This document shows positions 55,700 through 62,494 of a stretch of DNA of 62,494 bases, piece by piece (the stretch's first letter is position 1; each line of letters starts with the position of its first letter). The stretch is from an uncultured Desulfuromonadales bacterium. Lineage in GTDB: Bacteria; Desulfobacterota; Desulfuromonadia; Desulfuromonadales; Geopsychrobacteraceae. A program made the position numbers and the translations under genes. Under the pieces are notes generated by a model. That model was given only the letters and a program-made list of their open reading frames with translations, had not been told where the DNA came from and did not search any database. The stretch is from positions 1 through 62,494 of the forward strand of contig CAMYNC010000021.1 of NCBI GenBank assembly GCA_947259685.1, in the 5' to 3' direction.

Positions 55700-55963
55700 C
55701 TATCCAGAGTAAAAGTGTGAGGCCAAATAAGAAAAGCAGCAAGGACAGCAAGTGTCGCTACTGGCTTGGTGTTCATCGAAGCATAAGCCATTTCGGCTTC
55801 CGCTGCCAGTGGCAATCAGGACCAGCCTGCGGATTCTGTTATGGAACAACATTGAGCTATGGAAATGAACTCGGTCAGCAAAACCCACTTTATCTTGCTG
55901 GCGAAGAATGTTATTTATAATCCAAAAGAATTCAGGTAGAAGACCTGAGAGAAAACCGAGAAA
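55700..55963. other. Gene-free stretch before the riboswitch
   Basis: About 265 bp upstream of the c-di-GMP aptamer. Only short, unconvincing frames are present. A promoter for the leader must lie here, but no clear -35/-10 pair stands out. Confidence 0.4.
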
Positions 55964-56050
55964 TTCTCCGATAAGGGCAAAACCAGAGCGATCTGGCGAC
56001 GCAAAGCCACGGGTCCTTCAGCATCAGGACAGCCGGGTTGCCGAAGAGAG
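55964..56050 (+). promoter_or_regulatory. Cyclic-di-GMP-I (GEMM-I) riboswitch aptamer
   Basis: P1 is TTCTC (55964-55968) with GAGAG (56046-56050). The conserved J1/2 AAGGGCAAA is followed by CCAGA/TCTGG capped by the GNRA loop GCGA (55983-55996). Next come GACGCAAAGCC (55998-56008) and the P3 region CGGGTCC...GGAC, and the 3' AGCCGGGTTGCCG. Every major GEMM-I landmark is present. The base matching Vc2 G20 is G, so the expected ligand is c-di-GMP. Confidence 0.9.
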
Positions 56051-56060
56051 TGCAGATTTT

Positions 56061-56129
56061 GTTTTGTCCCTTTCGCGCCATCGACAAAACCAAGCGCTCT
56101 GCTTCGCAACGAAGTGAGCGTTTTTTTTT
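56061..56129 (+). terminator. Expression platform of the c-di-GMP riboswitch
   Basis: A hairpin GTTTTGTC/GACAAAAC (56061-56068, 56083-56090) is followed by a terminator with arms CGCTC..CTTCG and CGAAG.GAGCG (56095-56120) and a run of nine T. GCAGA at 56052-56056 can pair with TCTGC in the terminator's left arm, a possible anti-terminator. Confidence 0.75.
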
Positions 56130-56165
56130 GTCCGCAACCGACACAAGAGATACGGGCGATTGCAT

Positions 56166-57197
56166 ATGCAGCAGAATCGATTTTTTGGCTTGAAGTTTCT
56201 TGGCAGTGGATATCTTGCCGGTCTTTTGGTTTTTTCTACCCTGCTGTTGGCAAGTTGCGGTGGCGGCAGCAGTGAGGGTGGCGCAGACACCAGTAACGAT
56301 TCAGCAACCCTGCAGCAGGGGGTGTTTGTCGACAGTGCAGTTGCTGGTCTAAGTTACCGTACCGCCAGCCGAGAAGGGGTGACCGATAGCAATGGCACTT
56401 TCCGCTATCGAGCTGGAGAACAGGTCCGCTTTTTGATCGGTGACCTGGAGTTGGGCCGGAGTGATGGGCAGGCGCTTGTTTCACCGCTGAATCTGGTTGC
56501 GGGTGCCGACGATGCTAACGATCCGGCAGTCACCAATATCTGCCGCCTGCTGCAGTCATTGGACGCTGATGGCAACCCGAATAACGGCATTGTGCTGCCC
56601 GATGCTGTTCATGCTGCGATGACGGGTCGTCAGATCGCTTTTGCCATCACGCCAGAGGCTTTCAGCAACGATACCGAAATCCTTGGACTGCTGGCTGCTT
56701 TGAATGCTCAAAACACTTTTCCTAACGGCCCGCGAACGCTGATTTCGGCGGCCCAGGCCCGCAGCCATCTAATGGCCAGTCTGGGGCTGGATGAAAACAG
56801 TGGCGAGCAGGATTGCAGCAATGGCGGGACGAACTGCCCAACAGCCGAGAGCAGCTTCGAAATCAGCCTGCGTGGTTTGATCAACAGCTACCGCAATCAA
56901 TCGGGCCTCGGCCCCCTGACCTTCGATTCGGCACTTTACCAGCTGGCTCAGCAGCACAGTAACGACATGCAGGCCGTCGGCGAGATGAGTCATGATGGCT
57001 TTCAAGAGCGCTATGTCGATTCGGGGTATCGAGCCTGCGTGGAAAATGTCGCTTGGAATTACCAGACCCCTGAATCCCTGCTCTCGGGCTGGCAGAATTC
57101 TTCAGGCCATGATCGCAACCTGTTGAATGTGAGTATCGATTTTGTCGGTCTGTCCAAGAGCGGGCCCTATTCAACCTTCTTTGCTTGTGGAAATTAG
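56166..57197 (+). CDS. CAP-domain (SCP/PR-1) lipoprotein controlled by c-di-GMP
   Basis: A 343-aa lipoprotein. The lipobox LASC puts the lipidated Cys at about residue 31 of the ATG-56166 start, followed by a Gly/Ser-rich linker. The middle (about 50-210) is a beta-rich domain with a DSNGTFRY segment. The C-terminal part (about 230-343) is a CAP/SCP domain: LRGLINSYRNQSGLGPL, QLAQQHSNDMQAVGEMSHDGF and ENVAWNYQTPESLLSGW with HDRNLL. It is probably exposed at the cell surface or in the extracellular matrix. A TTG at 56160 is an alternative start. Upstream lies a c-di-GMP riboswitch with terminator. Confidence 0.85.
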   Translation: MQQNRFFGLKFLGSGYLAGLLVFSTLLLASCGGGSSEGGADTSNDSATLQQGVFVDSAVAGLSYRTASREGVTDSNGTFRYRAGEQVRFLIGDLELGRSDGQALVSPLNLVAGADDANDPAVTNICRLLQSLDADGNPNNGIVLPDAVHAAMTGRQIAFAITPEAFSNDTEILGLLAALNAQNTFPNGPRTLISAAQARSHLMASLGLDENSGEQDCSNGGTNCPTAESSFEISLRGLINSYRNQSGLGPLTFDSALYQLAQQHSNDMQAVGEMSHDGFQERYVDSGYRACVENVAWNYQTPESLLSGWQNSSGHDRNLLNVSIDFVGLSKSGPYSTFFACGN

Positions 57198-57667
57198 TTG
57201 GTTCGAAGCCCAAGTGATTTTTCCTGCAGCAACAGAAAGGTTATTTGCGCGAGCACAGCTTAGGAGACTGCCAGACTATCCATGAGCCGGCTGCAAATTC
57301 GACTGGTTGGCCCAGATTCCAGCTCCTTTACGGCCTATAGCTACGGCTATGAGCTCTCAAACGAGCCAAAATCTGGTCACAAATATCCAAATTTTCGCTT
57401 CGGCCCGAATAGTCCGACTGCCTCTCAGAGAAGCCCTTTTTCTCTTATTGGCTTGAGCGCATTATCACTTGTGCTCAAGTCCACCGTCGTTTCGTTTTCT
57501 CCCATCTTGCGTAATCTCACGCAACTGAGTTAGCAGTAGCTGAAGGCGTTATTCTCCTCCAGCGATTTTTTCTCTAGGTTGCCTTGCGGAGGAGCGAGGA
57601 CCTGTAGCAGAGAGACTGCTATACTAGGTAGCGGGATCAAATGAACTATGTTGCCAAGGAGTGACCT
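57198..57667. other. Gene-free stretch between CAP lipoprotein and alarmone synthetase genes
   Basis: About 470 bp. An 83-codon frame (57282-57533) has no start signal or family resemblance. TATACT (57620-57625), inside a short inverted repeat TAGCAG/CTGCTA, could be a -10 box for the next gene, but no -35 was found. Confidence 0.4.
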
Positions 57668-58732
57668 GTGCCTTCTCTTAATTTCGAGTTGGAACGCCGA
57701 AATTTTGTCAAGTATTACGATAAAAATCGGCAGGTGTTCGAAGAAGCTAAAAATGCCTATACCAGTATTATCGGCTCGCTGATCAAACAGTCGGATGTGG
57801 GCGAAGTTACAACGATCGAGGGGCGGATCAAAGACAAGTACGAGTGCATCAAGAAGTTTCACCGTAAATACCAAGGCACCCTTGAAGCCGCCGAGCAGCC
57901 CTATCAGATCCGGGACTACCTTTCCGATCTGCTCGGCATCCGCATCGTCTGTCTTTATGTTGATCAGATTACCGTGGTTTCAGAGCTGCTGCAGCGGCAT
58001 TTCAGGATCATCGATGTGACTGACAAGATTACTGCCGTAGAGAGCACCGAAGGCTCCTTCGGTTATAAGGGTTTGCACATGGATCTGGCGCTCAGTGAAG
58101 AGCTGGCCGCTCTGCCGAAATACCAGCCCTATGCCGAGCTGCGTTTCGAAGTACAGATCCGCTCGCTGATTCAGGACGCCTGGAGTGTCCTGGATCATAA
58201 GATCAAATATAAAAAATCGATCCCTAACGATCTGCGCCGGCGGATCAATGTGCTTTCCGCCTTATTCGAGCTGGCCGACCGTGAATTCAAGGAGATTCGA
58301 AATGCCACCGACGAGTTGATGCAGCAGGCAACGGTGGCACCGATCAGCGAAGACGATGATTTGCTGACGGAGAAGGCCGGTAACGGCAAGGCGATCAATG
58401 CGTTTAATTTCCTGCGGGTCGCTGGGCATTTTTTTCGCGATTTCGAATTTGAGGACTACAAGGTCGACGGTTTTGTCCAGGATATTCTAAAATTGGATGA
58501 TGGCTTTGAGAAGGGGGTTTTACACCGGAGTCTGGTCGAAAATCTGAAGCGGGTCAGAGAGTATCGCAGCGAATTTCTCGCCGCTGACCCCGAGAATAGC
58601 TTCAGTCCTTACACGGAAATCCGCCATTGTTTGTACCTGTATGATCGGGCCGGCTTCGAGCGGATTCTCTCCCGCGGGGCGCGGGAGCGCTTCGAGGCCT
58701 GGCTGGCAGCCGAGGAGGGGCCCCAGGGTTAG
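57668..58732 (+). CDS. RelA/SpoT-domain alarmone synthetase-like protein
   Basis: A 354-aa protein with a (p)ppGpp-synthetase domain (about 45-215) and no HD hydrolase domain. Motifs are EGRIKDKYECIKK (R53, K55: ATP binding), RDYLSDLLGIRIVC, GYKGLHMDL (Y133) and EVQIRSLIQDAW (E161, Q163, R165). About 140 extra C-terminal residues have no recognised domain, so it is longer than classical small alarmone synthetases. It starts with GTG at 57668 behind AAGGAG. It may be a housekeeping synthetase or a toxin-like member; no neutralising partner is adjacent. Confidence 0.85.
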   Translation: MPSLNFELERRNFVKYYDKNRQVFEEAKNAYTSIIGSLIKQSDVGEVTTIEGRIKDKYECIKKFHRKYQGTLEAAEQPYQIRDYLSDLLGIRIVCLYVDQITVVSELLQRHFRIIDVTDKITAVESTEGSFGYKGLHMDLALSEELAALPKYQPYAELRFEVQIRSLIQDAWSVLDHKIKYKKSIPNDLRRRINVLSALFELADREFKEIRNATDELMQQATVAPISEDDDLLTEKAGNGKAINAFNFLRVAGHFFRDFEFEDYKVDGFVQDILKLDDGFEKGVLHRSLVENLKRVREYRSEFLAADPENSFSPYTEIRHCLYLYDRAGFERILSRGARERFEAWLAAEEGPQG

Positions 58733-59141
58733 AGTCCTGACCTGTCGCGCTATCAACAACTCCCGCCTGAATGTCTTGGAAATAACCTGATATTACTACC
58801 AGCTCCCTCCCAAAAAAATAAGGACACTGCCTTCAAGTAGTCTTTGCCGGGGTATTTGCCTCGCTTGATTTCCTATCGAATTATGATTGTATGGACAGCT
58901 CTGGATTGATTTCGTATGTCGATTTGACAGCTCCACTAATGCCGGTATATTGTGAGTGAATATTTCCTCCAAAATTATGCGTGTTTAGTTGGCTCTGTTT
59001 GGAAGGTAGTATCCCGTTGATTTGACAGGGCAGAGATGTGAATTGTGGGGGGCTGCCGCAAATCTTTTAAAAACCGGCTTTCCCGTCCTCTGTCATCGGC
59101 TTTAGTCATGAACCTCCCTTTAAAACCAAGGAGCCTATGAC
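58733..59141. other. Upstream region of the TonB receptor gene
   Basis: About 409 bp without a gene. It holds the promoter listed separately, a second TTGACA at about 59021 and a GACAG...CTGTC repeat. I cannot match it to a known riboswitch. Confidence 0.4.
58924..58951 (+). promoter_or_regulatory. Promoter of the TonB receptor gene
   Basis: TTGACA (58924-58929) and TATATT (58946-58951) are 16 bp apart, giving a leader of about 185 nt before the receptor ATG at 59142. Confidence 0.55.
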
Positions 59142-61223
59142 ATGTCTCAATACACCCAAATTTTGCCATTGACCTGTCTCGTCGTCATATTTGTTATGGG
59201 GCCAAGTTTTGCGGAAGACATCCTGATCCTGGAGGAAATTACCGTCCGAGGACAGCGGGAATCACCTCAACAGGAAACCCTCAGTATCCGCGAGGTCCGC
59301 GAGAGCCCAGCCCGGGACATCGGTGAAGCCCTTGAATCAGTACCCGGAATCACCACTGTCAACAAGGGGGCCATCGCCAATGATGTGGTTCTGCGTGGTT
59401 TGCAGCGTGATAACATCAATGTCTTTCTGGATGGTGTGCGGCTGCACGGGGGCTGCCCTTCACGCATGGACCCCCCTTCTTTCCATTTTGACTTTGCCGA
59501 AGTCGATTCGATCGAAATCATCAAGGGACCCTACGATCTGCGCAACCCCGGTGGTCTTGGAGGGATGATCAACGCTGTTTCCAAGCCTCCGCCCCTTGGC
59601 CCCAGTGCGACGGTCACCGGAACCTACGGCTCCTACGGCCTGGTCAATATCTCAGGCTCTGGCTCGTATGCCACTGAAAACGCCAACATCCTGGCCGGTT
59701 ACGCCTATAAAGAGTCCGATGTCCCCGAGTCCGGCGACGGTAAATTGATTACGGATATTTATCCAGCGACCAGCAGGAATCGCTACAAACCAAAGTACCT
59801 GGACTCCAAAGCCTATGAGATTGATACCTTCTGGATCAAGGGTGGGGGTAAGGTCGGCCCGAGCGAGTTCTCGCTGAACTATTCCTATCAGGATGCAGAG
59901 CATGTTCTTTACCCCTACTTGCTCATGGATGCCGACTACGATCGGACCCACCGGGTCAACTTTATCTCCTCAACGGCACTGCCCGGTTCAGTTCTAGAGG
60001 AGATCAATTTTCAGGCCTATTGGAATAAAGTAGACCACCTGATGTTTGACAAATATCGGGTCAGCTCTACTCCCAGCATGATGGTCACCCGTGATGTGAT
60101 GATGGAGACCGATTCAACCACCAAAGTCTACGGAACCAAGTTGGCTACTGTCGCAAAGCTTGGAGTCGGCCAGTTGGATACCGGAATTGACTTTTACTAT
60201 CGCAACTGGGACGCCACCAATATCAGTGCCATGTTCAATATGTACCAGCCGCAACCGATGCTGCCGGACGTGGATTCCACCAACATCGGCGGCTTTGCGG
60301 AATGGACCGTTCCCCTGGGAGCGCAGCTTAAATTTATCGGTGGCGCCCGGATTGATTTTACCGATGTCGAAGCCAATGACCTGTCCACGGCCCGCCTGAA
60401 CTCTCTTTATCAACCCTATCATTCGGGAAACTTAAGCAATTCGACCGATTTTACCGAGGTCAGCGGCAATCTGCAGCTTTCCTGGACCCCCACAGAGGGG
60501 GTAGAGATTTTCACCGGGCTGGCCTCCGGGGTCCGTCCTCCTGATGCCCAGGAACTCTATATCGGCCTGCAGCGACCGGCCATGTCCACCAACTGGGTCG
60601 GGAACCCCGATCTGGATGCTAGTCGAAACAACCAGGTGGATCTCGGTATCAAGTTTTCCGGGGATCGTTACTACTTGAATACCTCAGTGTTTTACAGTTC
60701 ACTGGACAATTTTATCTACCTGGTTCCGGTTGCTGACCCGGACGGTATGGGGCCGCTGGCCAAGGCCCGCACCTACCGGAATATTGATGCTGAGATTTAC
60801 GGTGGCGAACTTTCCGGCCAATATGCCCTGCCGTTGGACTTCTATCTGCGGACGACTCTATCCTATGTCCACGGTGAAAACCGGGACAGTAACACCTCGC
60901 TGGCGGAGATGCCTCCCCTGATCGGCAATGTTGCCCTGCGATACGACATCGGGGACTTCTTCATTGAAGTGACCGAGCGTTTTGCCCAAAAACAGGATCG
61001 GGTCGATTCAAATCTAAAGGAGGATGAAACCTCCGGTTGGGGAGTTACCGATGTGAAAACCGGGGTATTCTGGCGCAAATGGTCTGCCATCGCGGGTATT
61101 AGCAACCTCTTTGACAAGCAGTATTTCAGTCATCTGTCCTACCAGCGGGATCCTTTTGCCAGTGGGGTCAAAGTTCCCGAAACCGGCTTGCTGGCTTACC
61201 TGACTCTGGCTTACCGATACTGA
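59142..61223 (+). CDS. TonB-dependent copper-type outer-membrane receptor (OprC/NosA-like)
   Basis: A 693-aa outer-membrane receptor. A signal peptide (about 1-24) is followed by an EEITVRGQR TonB box, a plug domain (about 40-150: IGEALESVPGI, VVLRGLQRDNINVFLDGVR, IEIIKGPYDLRN) and a 22-strand barrel ending in an aromatic YRY. The plug contains GGCPSRMDPP: a CxxxM pair (C105, M109) as in OprC/NosA copper receptors. Copper uptake is therefore likely, but siderophore or heme transport is not excluded. A dedicated TonB gene follows 12 bp on. Confidence 0.88.
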   Translation: MSQYTQILPLTCLVVIFVMGPSFAEDILILEEITVRGQRESPQQETLSIREVRESPARDIGEALESVPGITTVNKGAIANDVVLRGLQRDNINVFLDGVRLHGGCPSRMDPPSFHFDFAEVDSIEIIKGPYDLRNPGGLGGMINAVSKPPPLGPSATVTGTYGSYGLVNISGSGSYATENANILAGYAYKESDVPESGDGKLITDIYPATSRNRYKPKYLDSKAYEIDTFWIKGGGKVGPSEFSLNYSYQDAEHVLYPYLLMDADYDRTHRVNFISSTALPGSVLEEINFQAYWNKVDHLMFDKYRVSSTPSMMVTRDVMMETDSTTKVYGTKLATVAKLGVGQLDTGIDFYYRNWDATNISAMFNMYQPQPMLPDVDSTNIGGFAEWTVPLGAQLKFIGGARIDFTDVEANDLSTARLNSLYQPYHSGNLSNSTDFTEVSGNLQLSWTPTEGVEIFTGLASGVRPPDAQELYIGLQRPAMSTNWVGNPDLDASRNNQVDLGIKFSGDRYYLNTSVFYSSLDNFIYLVPVADPDGMGPLAKARTYRNIDAEIYGGELSGQYALPLDFYLRTTLSYVHGENRDSNTSLAEMPPLIGNVALRYDIGDFFIEVTERFAQKQDRVDSNLKEDETSGWGVTDVKTGVFWRKWSAIAGISNLFDKQYFSHLSYQRDPFASGVKVPETGLLAYLTLAYRY

Positions 61224-61234
61224 TTGAGAAAAAC

Positions 61235-62065
61235 ATGTTGACCCGCGACAGGTGTGTGCCGACAACCTGGGAGAATCTCTGGTTGGGACCAATACTGAAA
61301 TCGCTGCTGATACACATCTGTGTGATAAGTCTCTGCTGGATGACGTTCCGCGCCCAGCCCAAACTGCAACCGTTCAAGGAGTCGATCAGCGTAAAACTGA
61401 TCAACCTCAAGGCCGTCCAGCCGGTGGAGAAATCTGTGAACAGGCCAGAGGTTGCCCCACCTAAACCCATGATTCCCACGCCTGTAAAACCTGGCCCGGA
61501 AAAGAAGACTCCAGCAAAGCCGGTCAGGAAAAAAGCTCCGGCACAAACCAGAAAAGTTATCGAACCGGCAATAATGACAAAACAACCGATTAAGAAGTCG
61601 GAGCCGGTACAACAAGCTGAGCCACTGATAACAAGCACCGCGGATCTTCCCCGACCGGTAGCAGATGCTCTCCCTGAGCGAGATGTGGTCAGTTCGGGCT
61701 CTGTCAGCCGACAACCAGCGAAAGTGGTTGAGGATGCCCCTGAACCGGAGTTTTTGCAGAATCGACAAGTCGCAATTCGCAACAGTTACCTGGCAATTTT
61801 GAAAAGACAGATTGAGCACCATAAGCAATATCCCTTAATTGCGCGTAAGGGGCGTCAGCAGGGGACGGTGATCGTTCAGTTTGAATTGACCGCGGATGGA
61901 AACCTCAAGTCCTGTCAGGTCCAAAAATCATGCGGTTATCGGCTGCTCGACAAGGCCGCAGCCCGAGCGGTCAGAGCAGCGGCACCCTTTCCTGATCTTC
62001 CGGCGGAAATCGATCTGGCGGATACCAGCTTTATTCTGCCGATCAAGTTTGTTCTGAACAGATAA
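61235..62065 (+). CDS. tonB: Energy transducer TonB
   Basis: A 276-aa protein with an N-terminal membrane helix (about 20-38), a long Pro/Lys-rich spacer (about 50-170: PPKPMIP, KKTPAKPVRKKAPAQ) and a C-terminal TonB domain (about 185-276) with YLAILKRQIEHHKQYP, GTVIVQFELTADG and AAAPFPDLPAEIDL. It passes proton-motive-force energy to outer-membrane receptors, most likely the receptor encoded just before it. No exbB or exbD is in the window. Confidence 0.92.
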   Translation: MLTRDRCVPTTWENLWLGPILKSLLIHICVISLCWMTFRAQPKLQPFKESISVKLINLKAVQPVEKSVNRPEVAPPKPMIPTPVKPGPEKKTPAKPVRKKAPAQTRKVIEPAIMTKQPIKKSEPVQQAEPLITSTADLPRPVADALPERDVVSSGSVSRQPAKVVEDAPEPEFLQNRQVAIRNSYLAILKRQIEHHKQYPLIARKGRQQGTVIVQFELTADGNLKSCQVQKSCGYRLLDKAAARAVRAAAPFPDLPAEIDLADTSFILPIKFVLNR

Positions 62066-62213
62066 CGAGGAAATTTTCCGCCAGAGTTTTTTCAACAGTT
62101 TTTTGCTAAATCATAGCTATCAACTCTGCACCTATAGGCGCTGAGTCAGATTTCCTCATCAACAGCCACTTGTTTTACCGAGGAGTCGTGCTTTAATCCT
62201 TAAAGGAGCAGCG

Positions 62214-62494
62214 ATGAGATTTGTCCTCTACAACATCCGCTATGCCACCGGCCCGAAAGTGCGTAACTACGTGCGCACTTCAGGCAAGAATCTGCAGCGG
62301 ATTTCAGGTTTTCTGCGTGAGCTGGAACCCGATCTGGTCGGTCTGATCGAGGTGGATCAGGGGTCTTACCGCAGCGGCGGAAAGAATCAGGCCGAACAGC
62401 TTGCCGAATCGCTTGGGCACTATCATTCCCATTCAATCAAGTATGGGGAACGCTCGTTCTGGCGGCATGTCCCGGTGGTGCGCAAACAGGGCAA
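62214..62494 (+). CDS. Endonuclease/exonuclease/phosphatase-family protein, 5' part
   Basis: The window ends inside this gene; about 93 residues are visible. MRFVLYNIRYATG, FLRELEPDLVGLIEVDQGS and the following GHYHSHSIKYG match the start of the metal-dependent nuclease/phosphatase fold (DNase I-like), with the first N and E of the metal site in view. AAAGGAG precedes the ATG. The substrate cannot be told. Confidence 0.8.
   Translation, partial: MRFVLYNIRYATGPKVRNYVRTSGKNLQRISGFLRELEPDLVGLIEVDQGSYRSGGKNQAEQLAESLGHYHSHSIKYGERSFWRHVPVVRKQG

Noticed and set aside
57282..57533. 83-codon frame upstream of the alarmone synthetase gene
   Set aside because: No ribosome-binding site and no recognisable protein features.
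58733..59141. Cobalamin or molybdenum-cofactor riboswitch ahead of the TonB receptor
   Set aside because: The conserved cores, such as the B12 box GCCACTG, are absent.
1..62494. CRISPR arrays, tRNA and rRNA genes, integrase-flanked prophage
   Set aside because: No regularly spaced repeats, cloverleaf structures, rRNA segments or phage genes were seen.

Overview
The window looks like the chromosome of a Desulfuromonadales-type bacterium (Geobacter/Desulfuromonas relatives). This is an inference from gene content: a small tetraheme c-type cytochrome, system II cytochrome c maturation, a cbb3 oxidase with an unusual subunit layout, GEMM-type riboswitches, a two-domain Mn-dependent pyrophosphatase, sigma-54 activators and many sensor kinases. 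No rRNA, tRNA or CRISPR was seen.

Layout. 1-7.0 kb (minus): an NtrC-type regulator with its Cache-domain kinase, a polyprenyl diphosphate synthase, and a second HAMP kinase with a good sigma-70 promoter. 7.1-14.9 kb (plus): a complete cbb3 oxidase locus. The structural genes come first (ccoN, a CcoO fused to a CcoP-like heme domain, ccoQ, and a separate CcoP N-terminal anchor), then a terminator, then the assembly genes ccoG-ccoH-ccoI-ccoS-tauE/safE-like. 14.9-21.8 kb: a membrane-anchored XRE regulator, the tetraheme cytochrome, a PAS kinase, a probable small RNA, a family II pyrophosphatase, a DUF3108 protein and an ArsR-type regulator. 21.8-25.7 kb (minus): a 4-oxalocrotonate tautomerase-like protein and a bioW-bioF-bioH-bioC biotin operon behind a clear BirA operator. 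25.8-30.9 kb (plus): ccsA/ccsB for cytochrome c maturation and a DUF2868/DUF3482 GTPase pair.

31.3-48.6 kb is the most unusual part. It is a 17-kb, one-direction cluster of five very large genes: a frameshifted M64-like peptidase, a DUF6603-like protein, and unrecognised proteins of 1105, 1924 and 629 aa. The genes are translationally coupled or closely spaced. They sit behind a leader RNA that I read as a GEMM-I-like aptamer with an overlapping terminator. An insertion sequence follows the cluster. I cannot assign a function. The leader suggests the cluster is switched by a cyclic dinucleotide, and the cluster looks laterally mobile.

50.4-62.5 kb: a nickel superoxide dismutase with its maturation protease (minus), small redox and membrane proteins, a DUF808 protein, a site-2 protease, and a c-di-GMP-I riboswitch with terminator ahead of a CAP-domain lipoprotein. 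These are followed by an alarmone synthetase-type protein, a copper-type TonB-dependent receptor with its own TonB, and a nuclease-family gene cut by the window edge. Copper uptake (TonB receptor), copper delivery (CcoI) and the copper-containing cbb3 oxidase may be functionally linked, although they are about 50 kb apart.
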